This document shows, one piece after another, positions 25,116 to 36,700 of a DNA stretch of 64,000 nucleotides. Both the position numbers and the translations under genes were made by a program. The notes beneath the pieces were generated by a model that had not been told where the DNA came from, made no database searches, and saw only the letters and a program-made list of their open reading frames with translations. The stretch spans positions 102,462,513-102,526,512 of the forward strand of contig CM051521.1 in NCBI GenBank assembly GCA_028015205.1. The letters run 5' to 3'. The DNA comes from Mytilisepta virgata. Taxonomy: Eukaryota > Mollusca > Bivalvia > Mytilida > Mytilidae. Every line of letters begins with the position of its first letter. Positions within the stretch are counted from its first letter, which is position 1.

Positions 25116-26029
25116 ATTTTTCATTTTGTCAGTTTTCTTAGCGGTGACTCCGGTTGACTAAATCAAATTTTGGAGAAAAGGAGGGTCAGTGAAGAGTTCA
25201 ATTATTTTTTGGTATGATTAAGGGTGACGATGTTAAAAAAACATATACCTATGGCGATAAGTTAATTAATGTCAAACTAAATGTTGTTTATAATTAATAA
25301 AAAAAGAGAGGTTATTTAATTGCCGTTTTGAAACATAAAATATCCACACAATCGAATTAAATGTGACAAAGTACAAATGAATCAAAGTCGAAAAATTATA
25401 TATTCATGTACATTGGTTTTTAAGACTAACTTTAATTATATATGTATCAGAGTTCAAAACCTTATAAGGAAATATCGTGAGACCAGCAGGAAATAAAACA
25501 AATGCATTTTGAAAATTATCGAAAATGAACGAATGTATAAATATCCATCGAGACAAAGGCAAGATTTTTCTGAATTAAAGGTAAGTTTATATTATGTATA
25601 ATAAAGGTAACAAAAATGTCAGAAAAAACTTACTCATCTTTTATATTCTTGACATTTGTATGAGATATTTGAACCTGAAAAATATTAAAATAGGAGCCTT
25701 CACTAAAAAAATTGACCCTCAATCTAAGCGAATGTAATTTTAATATGAAAAATGTAATCATCATTTTTTATCTAATCTTGATGATTTTTGTTAATGTTCA
25801 ATGCTTTAATAAAACGTATCACAAAACACCGAAATAAATTTGATGCATTGTATGGCCATATAATCATATTTGATAAATGTTAGTAAAAGTTACTTTTAGC
25901 AGAGCTTTGTAATTAAGACGTTCACATATTGTTAGAAGATTTGTAAATTTAACCCTGATTTAATTCTTATACTCCAGAAACAGTGTGATAGAATATATCT
26001 GCATTAATCTATAAATTTCTAAAAGAATT
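25116..26029 (+). other. Spacer between the dead duplicate and the otopetrin-like gene
   Basis: AT-rich, no convincing ORF, and no clear TATA box directly upstream of 26030. It presumably holds the promoter of the channel gene. Confidence 0.4.
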
Positions 26030-27520
26030 ATGCAGCCAGCTGTGAAAAAGATCCTACACGCCACATTTATACTGCCATGGACTTCTGGTCTGATAAAGGA
26101 ACGCCGTAATGGAGACTTTTCTTTACACGATGGAAGTATTTCTGGAATAGTGTTGTTAACAACCATTGTCATCTTAAGCAATGAAATAATGTTTTTCTTC
26201 ACGCTGACAAATTCTACTGTGGTGGTGATTGTTATATTGAATATTGCAACACTAAGTCTAGGAGTTTGTTTCGTTATGACAACCCTTAATGGTAATCGTA
26301 TAGTTAGGAGAAACTATAAACACACAGATAAACTAAAACTGATTTTTATGTGGTTATTCTGCGTAGCGAATATCATCTTTCAGGGTCTAAAATTTGCCAT
26401 GAACTTCCAATGTGAATCTTATTCCGACATAAAGGAATTATTGACGTATTACATTTCAACATGGCTTTTCCAGATATTTCAGGCAGTTTTTATTCAGTAT
26501 TTTTCCAGGGTAAGGTTTCAGAGAAATCTTGGATTATACTTTTGCCTTTTGGTTCTCATAGTCGCAAATATCTCACTGTGGACACACAGAAGCCTGTTTA
26601 ATTACATTGACGATGAAATGGCTTTAAACTTGACTGATGTAAATATTATTATGTGTAATAATGACAGTGCATTGTTAGTTACAGTTCGCAGACTGGAACC
26701 ATTTTTTAATCCAGTTTTGCTCGAATACTGCCTTATATGTGCAATTTGTCTGTCTGAAATGTGGCCAAAACAGGCTATCCATTATAACACAGAAATTCCA
26801 AGTACCTGTTCAGAAGAAACCGAGGAAAGTCAGTGGTTATTACGAGCCCACACAGACACAGCAAGTAGTAATAAATGGAACAGAAAATCCGTATGTGTCT
26901 TTCTTATTGGCGTCGTATATACTTTTTCATTCATTATAACAGAAATACTTTTTATTCATATACAGGAACTTCAACACTATCTGAACGTTTTATTTACGTA
27001 TTATACTTTTGGAAATTTCCTTCGCATTCCATTGATTATTAAATGCTTTCACGCATTATCTGGGCAGCTACGACCAAACCATTCTTCAAAGAAAGTAGTT
27101 TGTATAAAACACATTATAATATTGATAAGTTCAATGGCTACTTGTGGATATGTGATTGTTGAATGCATTGAAAAAGAAAATTTGTATGGGTACATCGACA
27201 AGATTAGACTAATAATAAATGCAGTAATCCGAGTGTTTGCTACAGTGATGCAAACTTCATTTATATTACAAATGAAACATTATAAAAAAGCAGAAACACT
27301 TCACTCCATCTTCTCTATAACAAATACGTTTGTATTCATGTCATGGGTTAACTTGAGTATGTGGTTTTCTTATACATTTGTAACAGGTCAGTACACCATA
27401 AAGACTTTTGGCAGAATCAGCATTTCCATGTGGTTAAAGATAAAACATTTCTGGTTTCCTTTAGTCATATTTTATCATTTTGAATGTTTTATATCATTCT
27501 ATCATTTCTTTAGAAAATAG
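26030..27520 (+). CDS. Otopetrin-like proton channel, intronless
   Basis: A single uninterrupted frame of 496 codons with about 12 hydrophobic segments, near residues 38-60, 63-85, 101-124, 137-158, 167-184, 227-244, 286-310, 316-335, 357-378, 392-412, 428-450 and 470-492. Features I associate with otopetrins are the FNPVLLEYCLICAICLSEMW segment (about 226-245), the late VFATVMQTSFILQ helix, and the terminal FPLVIFYHF helix. Otopetrins are plasma-membrane proton-selective channels used in acid sensing and, in animals with otoconia or shells, linked to biomineral handling. A role here is inference. The acidic stretch SEETEESQ lies in the central cytosolic loop, as in the family. The lack of introns contrasts with the neighbouring multi-exon genes and fits either a retrocopy or a single-exon lineage gene. 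The frame is intact, so it is probably expressed. Confidence 0.75.
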   Translation: MQPAVKKILHATFILPWTSGLIKERRNGDFSLHDGSISGIVLLTTIVILSNEIMFFFTLTNSTVVVIVILNIATLSLGVCFVMTTLNGNRIVRRNYKHTDKLKLIFMWLFCVANIIFQGLKFAMNFQCESYSDIKELLTYYISTWLFQIFQAVFIQYFSRVRFQRNLGLYFCLLVLIVANISLWTHRSLFNYIDDEMALNLTDVNIIMCNNDSALLVTVRRLEPFFNPVLLEYCLICAICLSEMWPKQAIHYNTEIPSTCSEETEESQWLLRAHTDTASSNKWNRKSVCVFLIGVVYTFSFIITEILFIHIQELQHYLNVLFTYYTFGNFLRIPLIIKCFHALSGQLRPNHSSKKVVCIKHIIILISSMATCGYVIVECIEKENLYGYIDKIRLIINAVIRVFATVMQTSFILQMKHYKKAETLHSIFSITNTFVFMSWVNLSMWFSYTFVTGQYTIKTFGRISISMWLKIKHFWFPLVIFYHFECFISFYHFFRK

Positions 27521-27542
27521 ATATTGTTAAGGTCTTTCTCAG

Positions 27543-27548
27543 AATAAA
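27543..27548 (+). promoter_or_regulatory. Polyadenylation signal of the otopetrin-like gene
   Basis: AATAAA lies only 23 nt after the stop codon. A second AATAAA occurs near 28392. The first would give an unusually short 3' UTR. Confidence 0.4.
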
Positions 27549-29000
27549 GGAGAAGATATGATTTCAGCCATTATTTGGTCCCATCTGACATGAAAAATTA
27601 AAAGTAAGATTTCAGATTCAAACTTTTGTTATTTTTATCATATAATGATTGAACTTTAACAATTTATCAATCATTGTACAAAATTCCTTCCCAAGATGCA
27701 TCAGCGACGTCATGAATGTCTGCTAATCAAGGATTTGACGAAATTTGTGTGTTTGTCATTATTTTTCTATTTTGGAATTTATAAGGGGCCAAATATCAGG
27801 CCAAATCATACCATGTCCTTTTAGGTGATAAAAAAGTGTTGGAATGGAACTAACACCTTTTCAACAACAAAAAAAGAAAGGAATGATTTATGATAAGCAT
27901 GACAGGCGCATTTTTTTTCTGCAAATAATCTCCGAACATAAAATGGATTGGATATAAAGTGATTTTTGTTTTACATTGACAATTTACGAGAACCGTCTCT
28001 TTTTGCTTTTATTGAAGCATTTTGTATAAATTTTTTGAGACCAAGTTTTATCGTGAGGGAACAATGTGTGGTTAAAAATAATTTTGAAATGAGTATAGTA
28101 GAAACACTTGGCTCAGTAATCAACAGTATTGTTAACATGTATAGCTAATGTATCTAAGGTAATATTTGAGAGCAAGGGACAAAACAGACATATGGCCTCC
28201 TTCTCCTATGTTTGGTCTTGTATTGATATTATTCACCAAACAGCCAGTTATCCTTACAAATGAAAAACAAGTATTATCCTTTTTCTTGGAACATATAATC
28301 TAACGGGAAGTATTTCCATATGACAAATCAAAGCAAATTAAACTTTGTATTGATTTTAATTGATATTTGTAATATTTCCGTGTTTTTCAATGAATAAAAA
28401 TAATCAACACATCTCCTTTATGGACTCTAATCAGGAAACTATGGGCGAAATATGTTTCCTTAGTTCCAGTTTCCTTTACATATTTGTAATAACATTCTTA
28501 ATTTTGCAATATCAAAAGAAATAATGGGAGACAAAGGGTCAAAGTCGATGCTATAACAACCTTGAAACAGAATTTGAAGAGCAAAGTTTTTGCACAACCC
28601 GTAAAATAAGTATGCCCACATTGCATGACAAGCTCTGAATGGCCCAATTAAAAAAAATCTCTACTGTATATATGTACTTATGTCTTGGGAAAGACTGATT
28701 AAAACTGACGGGGTTAAAGGGCGTTAAACTAGTTTAGCGACTACTCAAACCTCCATGTAGAATCTTGAACACAAAATTTTTTTTTAAAGTTCTGAGTTGC
28801 TCTATCGTCTCCAACAGAATACCTATTAAACAATAAGATTCATAGGAACGTATATACCAGATCAAACTTCAAAGCAGATTAATACGTGCAAACATTAACA
28901 CCACGTGATTAACACAGACAACACATTCATAATTTGAATTAAAAACACAAAAAACTTAGCAGATCGAAGTTAATCCGAACAAGACAAGATAAAAGCTATA
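27549..29000. other. AT-rich spacer, nothing recognised
   Basis: No repeat partner elsewhere in the window and no coding signal. The small frame at 27966-28148 has no motif. Confidence 0.4.
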
Positions 29001-29120
29001 GCCATAGCAATGTTTGTTTAGTTGGGGTTTTACGCCGTTTTCGGCACATTTAGCTATTTCACGGCGGCCAGTTTTTATTGGTGGAGGAAGCCGGAGTACC
29101 CGGAGAGAACCACCGACCTT

Positions 29121-29690
29121 TTTTTTCAAAAATTTGGTACATTCTTAGGTCTGCTAGTTCGCCTGAGGCAGATCCCCCCATGGGGATACAAAGGATTTGT
29201 CGATACATTTTTCCTTCGAAAGTAAATTCATTGTTGTTTAATATAATATGTAATAAATCAATAATGATTTCTTGTTGCGGTATTTTGATAGAGTACTGTT
29301 TAGGGTCAAGGTTTATTAATGTTGTTTTAACAGCTGTTAGAATCTCCTCGAAATCTAAGTATTGATACATATTTTTAGCGTCAAACACCAGGAGGTAAGA
29401 ATTAGTTGGTACTGGGATATTTTGTATTTTGTTAATAAAGTCTTTAGTGTCTTTGATGTAAGAGTATTGATTTTGTACAAAAGGTAATAAAATATAATCA
29501 ATAAAATGTCCGACATTTTGCAAAGGTGTTCCGCAGAATCAGTAAGATTGCATGTGGATAAATTTTTTACAAATTGTTTGGCTTTATGGATCTTTTTGTT
29601 ATATCTCCTTTTATTGGTTTTTAACTTAAAGTTAATAAATTTTTGTCTAGATTTCTGGCCTTTGTTAGTTTTGTTTAGTCGTCTGGCCAT
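29121..29690 (-). pseudogene. Penelope-like RT, N-terminal half
   Basis: Two overlapping frames, 29690-29355 and 29523-29059, with a frameshift near 29515. The first begins MARRLNKTNKGQKS and contains FVKNLSTCNLTDS, typical of the region before the RT. The second has the SYIKDTKDFINKIQ segment, the first catalytic-Asp motif VFDAKNMYQYL and the MGGSASGELADL turn, and stops being RT at YQIFE, where it runs into SINE sequence. Compared with related elements, about 150-200 residues between NLTDS and the SYIKDT segment seem to be missing, so this copy was probably non-autonomous before it was permuted. Confidence 0.7.
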
Positions 29691-30104
29691 TATGTAAAAT
29701 CCGAGTTCTGGACGATGTTAACTTTGAAGGCTGTTAGTAGAATGCAAGTAAGATGTCAGAAAGTGGTTGTATCAGTTTGGTAGGTGGGCTGTCAAGAGAT
29801 ATAAATAGGAGCCAATCGGTATGGGGTTTAATTCTGCGAATTGGAGCCAAAAATAAACCTGGATGAAATATGACGATAATGAACTTACTTTTAAGAATCA
29901 ATAATAAATCCGTACAATTGAGAGGTTTAATATTCACAACTTTGTTACAGGGTTTTGCAAATATTCCGAGTAGTAAGAATTTGAATGTTAACGTCTGTAT
30001 AAGAACATCGTGTCGAAAGGTCTGGATATTGAGCGAAGTTCATAAAGTTTCTCTTTAGTTTCTTCTGTATAATGGATAATGAGCGAAGTTCATAGAGTTT
30101 CTCC

Positions 30105-30798
30105 TTAGTTTCTTCTGTATGATGACTTTCTTCTGCTGTATGGAGTAAGTCGGTAGTTCTTTTCTTTGGTTGATTTCATTTTGGTGTCCATTGTGTTAAC
30201 TGCATTGGTAAATTCCTTATTCCACTTGTTATGTAATTGTTCAATTTCCTCGTGGAAGTTGGGGAGTGTGTTTCTATTGTCCTGTGTCGTACCAGCCTTC
30301 ATTGTGTACTGTAGTATTAGGTTTTCGGCATTGTCCGTGCACTGGGCTACGAATTCATCACATGCAGTTATCAACTTGTTGCAAATGATGTTCTGCATCT
30401 CGTCCCCTAGTTCACGTATTTTATTAGTGAAGAATGTTTTGGGCTCATTAGATCCGTAGTGCGGATAAAACTCCAAGTTGAAACGTAAAAATTTGAACTG
30501 CTGGGTTTCTCCTTTAGGGTGGGTTTGCATTGTGTGAGCAAGAGTGGCAATGTGGTGTCTTTTTTTTAGAATTTCATCCATTTCTGCGATGGTGTTCCTA
30601 TGCGACAGATCTCCGTTGCCCAGTCCTGTTTTTTGTAGCTTCCTCCGTTTCACTTGCACTTGCTTGCGATGTTGAAGGTTGTTGCCCGTCGATCACATAG
30701 GAATAGTCCTTAGGGTTTACTTTAGCAAGAGGACTGTTATATGTCATGTCTGTGTTGTCGGGTTTCTTTAAGGATAACATGTTTGTAGATTTCCACAT
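30105..30798 (-). pseudogene. Upstream ORF of the Penelope-like element
   Basis: Frames 30798-30598 and 30659-30105 (184 codons) overlap and are probably one ORF with a frameshift near 30650. The product is charged and helical-looking (EMDEILKKRHHIATLAHTMQ) and has no motif I recognise. It lies directly 5' of the RT N-terminal half in the same orientation, so it is either the element's first ORF or the N-terminal extension of the RT polyprotein. Confidence 0.5.
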
Positions 30799-31488
30799 TG
30801 TTCAGTTGATTCAAGTGTTGTTGCAAGGAAAATGAAATTTTATTATGTGCATGTAGTCCTTTACTTTCTTAAGTTGAGTAGCCAATCAGGAGTTTTTCAC
30901 AAAGTAGGTGTGTTCTAAAAGGGAGTATCTTTTGTATTTCTCATTTGTGTCATACTACATTCCAGAGACAAATTTATAGTCTTTTTTACGGAAATGAGGC
31001 GTCTCTCGGTGTGGGTCCGTATGTGTTTACATTTTACGAGGTTTGCATTTTGAAACAGCGGTGGGAAAGTCCAACGGTCAGATTATTATGTATTGATTTG
31101 TAGGAGGTCAATTAGTGGTTGTTTGTGTGTATGTTTGTTGTTTGTATGAGGGGGTCAAACTTTCTGTCTCCAGAGTCTTGAGACCATAAGGATCAAAATT
31201 TGATTTTGATTCTCGAGTAAGATGGTCGGCGTAGCGAGGCTACTGATAAGCAGTTTGATTTGATTTAGAGCCATCCAGAACTCACTTTGATTTGATTTAG
31301 AGCCATCCAGTACTCACTCATGTCCTAAAAAGTCCGGAGACGGTGTTTCAAGTCTTATTTTTATTGATAAAGCGGTGACTATTCTCAATGACCCCCGCTT
31401 TCTGTGTTTGTATTTTTAGTTGGACCATACACCGTTGTTTCTTTTTTTTCTTTTGTTCTTTAAACTGCAAAGTATCATATTCTTGTTT

Positions 31489-32180
31489 TTATTTCAAGAG
31501 TTCTTGCAAATTTTTGTGTCTTTTGTATGCAATTAAAGGCGGTTTTGTAAACAAGTTTTTACATTCATCATCTTTGGTGATTAATTTCCAATGTTTTAAA
31601 AGTGTACGCTTGAGTTGTTTCAGCGCAGGGTTATATCTAGTAATAAAGACAAGGTTCTTATCTTTTTGAATGTTACAGTTTGTCAGTAAATCATATCTAC
31701 TTAGTTGTAAGGCTGATTGAATGATTGGGTCAATTTCCTCTGTTCTGTAATTACGGTCAAGTAGTTTTGATTTAAAGAATTTAATAAGTTTGTGTAATTC
31801 TGATGTATTGTTTGTGTTTCTGACGTGTCTTAATATTTCCCCCTTAATAAATCCTTTAAATACGCTTCCTGGATTTGCACTTGTTCTTTCTAAGTATTGA
31901 AAAGTTTCTGTCTTTTTTATATGTGTTTTGATGTCAAGTATGCCGTTGGAATTGAAGTTTTCACCTTTGTATAAACATGTATCAAGGAAGGTAATTTGTT
32001 GATTCGAGAATTCGTATGTAAATTTTAAATGTTGATGTATATTGTTTGCGATGTTGAATAAATCATTAATTTCGTCAGGCGTTCCTGTGTGGATTATAAA
32101 ACCATCATCTCGGTATCTCGTGTATATTAAAATTGATTTTTTGTGTTTGTATTTTTGCAAGATGTTTTCAAAAATTTGGT
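31489..32180 (-). pseudogene. Penelope-like RT, C-terminal half
   Basis: Open frame starting inside SINE sequence and becoming RT at YQIFENILQKYKHKK. It then has the catalytic motif RYRDDGFIIHTG, the FLDTCLYKG segment, and the conserved C-terminal words RYNPALKQL and PPLIAYKRHKNLQELLK before a stop at about 31490. The first 25 or so residues of the frame (up to DCQFS) are translated SINE, not element. No endonuclease domain follows, unlike canonical EN-positive Penelope elements. Confidence 0.75.
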
Positions 32181-32341
32181 AGGAAAATTGGCAATCCTTG
32201 TCAATTAAGATCGGAGTCGAACACACCCCGCAACAGGTGGGATTCGAACTCACAACCTCAGCATTGACAGGCTAGTGATCATTAGTAGTCATGACGAACT
32301 ACCTAGACCACTCGGCCACCGAGGCCCCCGCCATAGCAATG

Positions 32342-33776
32342 TGAACTCCAACAAAAAGCAGAAGTAACAACTGGTGCAACAAAAGGGTAGCATTTATATA
32401 ATCCGTTATATTGTAAGTGGATAAAATCCGGGAAGTGTAAAGTCTGGTATATTGTAAAGTCCAGTTAGACATTTGAAAAAAAATGCATTTGTATGAATAG
32501 ATTACTCCGAATCCCCGAGGTTCTACCATACCATTTGCTATTTTTTTCGATATAAGTGTGAAGTGGAAACTGAAAAATTACTGTTGTAAATTGTAAAATT
32601 TAGTGGAAACTACAGAGATCAATGTATCTCAATCGTGCATAGTTTTCTCCAAGACAGTTCTAGTTTTACCCTTTTTGTCATTTTTGCGTTTGAATTTTCC
32701 GTTGAATATTTCGGATAATGGTTCGGCTTCCAGCTTTTGTAGCCTTGGGCACAACTTATAAGTCTTATTATTCATATCAATAGTATAAAAGGGATGTCCG
32801 TGACACAAAACACAATAAAGTCATAAAAGAGGGCACCATATTCAAAACTAGTACACTGTTTATATCAATCAAATCGTGTCGACGACCGTTAAATGTTGTC
32901 AGTGATGACGTTAGTTGTAATTTCTAAAATTTTCTTTGACAATACATATCACAAGTAAGAGAGTAACAAATTTAATGTGCACTTTAGACACCATATTGGA
33001 ATGCTACATCTAAAAATTTCATAATTGGAAAGTTAAATCATTACGTTCTTCATAAGGTTTCATTCACTCACCATTTGTCTTCTGTGGTATTTAGAATGCC
33101 CAAGAGCGGGTCTAAAGAAGAAACACAGCTCATCACCACATAGATGTTATTACGCACACAGAAACTTGCAAAGTATTGGACTATACAATTTCAGTGAATG
33201 TGATATGGGACAAGACCAGAGCTTGAATTCCGTATCAAATTTACAGAAAATATTATCCAGTATTTTGTTTAGTTTCTGTGTAAATATTGTTACCGACTAT
33301 TTTAAATTCATCATTTCCTTAGTCTTTTTAATTGACTTATAATAAAACAAAAAAATAAAAATGTGCATTTTCAAAGTTCAAGATCATTAGAATTGTTAGA
33401 TAAAAGATAATTTTTTAGTTGAGTGTCAAAGTTTTAAAATAGTCAAACTGAGTAAAAACTGGTGTTGCATATAGAAAAATTCTTAGGAAATCATGGTCCG
33501 TTCTTATAGGTTATAGGTAAAAATTATATTTGGAATCAGTTAGTATACATTATCAAGCAGCACCATTTTTATTACTTTATGTTAATAGGTCAAAGTATAA
33601 CTTCTTAATTATATCAAAGCAAATATTGCTGATAAAATGAGGTTAAACAATGTCAGATTTATTGGTATAAGATAACCAATAAATGATACAATATCAATCT
33701 CACGTGCTCCCGGACTCTCTCAACAAATTAATAAATGAAAAATTAATTTTTGTTCACCTGCTGTAGTTTGACAGGT
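32342..33776 (+). other. Upstream region of hydrolase copy 2
   Basis: No gene seen. A pyrimidine-rich tract ending TTTGACAG at 33774 abuts the start codon and could be a 3' splice site for a 5' UTR exon somewhere in this stretch. No confident TATA box. Confidence 0.4.
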
Positions 33777-36700
33777 ATGTTATTTGTGATTGTACTTTGT
33801 CTGATGTTCTACGGAGCATTACCAGCGGCTCTAGATGACTACGTTTTCAGATACGATCCTTATTACAAGTTTGAGGAAATCGGCAAGACATCCGGCCCAG
33901 GATTTACTATGTACACTATTAATATGACCTCACAGAAGTGGAAGACAGGTGTGTATGTTGTGTTTATAATCGAAAATTAACTTAATCACATTTTCATTTG
34001 AGCCTCAATTTTTTTGGAAGTTAGCGGAATAACTGGATGAGATACGTTTTCAAAGTTAAAATGGTTGTATAAATGTCTAGGAAATAATATTTATAAATGA
34101 TAGCACCAAAATAGAATGTTCGGAGATTTATCGATGTATTAAAACCTTCCAAACCATCCACGAAGTTAGATCCTACCAGAGAACATAGGTTTACCCCTAC
34201 TTTTTATAGATGCATGTTCGTGATTGCAGTGTTTTAGTTTTATCTGTATACCTGGGTATGTTTATCTTCGAATATCCCTTTGGTATTTCTTGACTTTACT
34301 ATATGTCACTTATATACGTCTTTCGAATTGTTCTCTAGCCATTCCTTGTCCCTTTTACAATGTGTACACTGTGTACATTCTACAGAGGACAGATTAGATC
34401 ATCCGATATGGTGGCATTACCTGATGATTACCATTCCTGACACAATTACATACAAAGATGCTGCATTTATGTTGATTGATGGGGGTTCTAATCACGATGA
34501 GTAAGTTTTATTTGTGTATTTGGATTTCTGGTACTTAGCATAACAAAAACAATAGGAACAACAATTTTATGTTGTATTGAGCAAACGTCAATTGGTTTTT
34601 AAAATCTATAATACAAAAAAATATCTAAGCGTAAATTCATGGGTATCATTTGATTATGACAAATATAATGCAGATCTGAATTAAAAGCACATGTAGCATA
34701 ACAATATTTTAAGAAAGCCATCGAAATTTTTGAACATCGTATTTTTTACGATCTAATACTTGGAGCGAAATAAATTTCCATATTGTAGACCACCAACTCT
34801 TAGTGACAATTTTGTTGCACTGACAGTAAGTTTTGCAGTCAGCACAGGTTGTATAGGAGCAGATCTAAAGATGATACCCAACCAACCTCTAGTATTTAAG
34901 GTAAATTTACGTTTGAATATAAACCTATTGATTTCTGCGCATCAGTAAGTTGAATAATAGCTGTATTTTACTTAACTGCTTACTTTACACTGGTATTCCC
35001 TCAGTTTTGAGTGTTTAAGCTGTCCTTTAAATTACTCCATATGTATTTTCTATTGTTATTTGTTGATATGATTGTAATGTAAAATAAAAAAAAAATATAG
35101 ATTTAGCTGACGTGATAAAAGAAAGCACATTTTCCCGCCTTATTTAAACCTGGAATATGGTAAATACATTTATATTGAATGTTTATTAAATTGTTTTAAT
35201 ATAAACATGCTTGATTATTTATCATACAGGACGATCCACAACAACAAAAAAGGTCGGAAGATGCTATTATAGCTTGGACGTGGAAAACATTTGTTCTGAA
35301 AAATAGTTCAGACCCTGAATTCTTATTGCGTTTTCCTATGACAAAGGTAACAAATCGTAACAGTTTTCACATATCACAATAATCTAGACAGAAATTTCTG
35401 GTAATGGATAGTGATATTCAACGCCGAAAATACGTATTTAAATATTACATGTAATTATATTTTTTTGTAAATTGTTACATGAACTAGAATTCACGATATA
35501 TTCATAATACCGTAGTAAACAAATTAAGTACGTGATATTGTCATATCTTAAGTTATCACGTTGCTTTCAGGCAAGTGTAAGAGGTCTTGATACGATAGCA
35601 AATGTTACCAAGGCAAAAACTGGAAACGTGGTTAGCAAATTTTTCATTGCAGGTGCATCAAAGGTAAATCGGATTATATTTTAGATCAATAATCATGTGT
35701 GAAAATCTAATGAGATAAATTAGATAACTTTCAATGCAACTTTTTGCAATCATCAGAGAAAATCTTCTCTAAAAGTCTTGAGCAGTTAAGCAACAGAATA
35801 TAAAGGTAGATTATTCAAAGATCGCGGCATTGACAATACTAATAGCAATGGTCTAATAGTCAAAATACATGTACGGTTATTAAAACGCTAGTATATTAAT
35901 TCGAACAAAACCAAAATCCAAAATCGTAAAAAAAAAAACAACCATTCTACGAGTTGAAATTACCCAACGTTTCGATCAATATGGCCTTGATCACGAGCAT
36001 GAAAAAAATAAAAATAAAAAGGTGTTGACTCTTGGAAACCCAGAGCAAGACTGAGTCCGTACATAAAATGTAAACAATAAAGAGGACTTCAGACAAGATG
36101 TCCACCTTCTTCCGCAGGAAAGGTTGTCCCCAAACGGCCATTGACAGGGCTTTTGAATCTATTTCCAAGGTGACCAGACCAAACGCTTTGAAATTCTGGT
36201 CAGAAATCTAACAGCAATCGTGTTCCACTGGTCCTTACTTACCATCCCTATAATGTCGCCATCTGTAACATCCTTATGAACAATTTTCAAAACATAGTAA
36301 TGAAAGATCCGTTGATGTGCGAAATAGGTGAGACTGTTCCCATCACTGCTTACCGCAAGGGGAAAAATCTAAAAACCACTTAGTCAGTAGCTCGATCAAG
36401 TCACACATTTACACAGAAAAAAACTGACTATCGGGGAACCGGGCCATGTAAAAGGTCTAGATGTGTGCCCCTACACCATGGAGACAAATGAGATCTTGGA
36501 GCCTTAGAACATATACATGGGTAAATCGCATTCGTCTGTACGAATTGTGATAATATCGGAGAGACACGTCGTCGCCTTGGTGACCGCTTTGCGGAACACT
36601 AACGTTCCATAAAGAATGGAACTGATTCTCCAGTTGACGATCACTTTCGATTGCTTGGTCACAGCTTGTCAGTCGTCCGCGTAACCGTTTTAAGGATAGT

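Larger units (their letters stand above)
29119..32182 (-). mobile_element. Circularly permuted Penelope-like element
   Basis: On the minus strand the order is RT C-terminal half (32180-31489), non-coding 31488-30799, an upstream basic ORF (30798-30105), then the RT N-terminal half (29690-29121). Both halves break in the same codons, YQIFE. The 17-nt sequence TACCAAATTTTTGAAAA is present at both ends of the insertion, so the halves rejoin head to tail with a 17-nt overlap. The host is a SINE whose own target duplications bracket the whole. No GIY-YIG domain is encoded. Two 32-nt tandem repeats with AGAGCCATCCAG at 31257-31318 lie in the non-coding joint and may mark the original 3' terminus. 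Confidence 0.75.
29013..32329 (-). mobile_element. tRNA-derived SINE split by a Penelope-like element
   Basis: Head at 32329 and A-rich tail at 29013, read on the minus strand. The head shows an A-box-like GTGGCCGAGTGGT and a B box GAGTTCGAATCCC. Perfect 12-bp target duplications GCCATAGCAATG flank it at 29001-29012 and 32330-32341. The SINE body (29013-about 29118 and about 32178-32329) matches the intact copy at 7802-8034, so everything between is a later insertion. Confidence 0.85.

Noticed and set aside
30799..31488. Hammerhead ribozyme in the joint of the permuted Penelope-like element
   Set aside because: I looked for a CUGANGA core followed by GAAA on both strands and found no convincing arrangement; left as a test, not a call.
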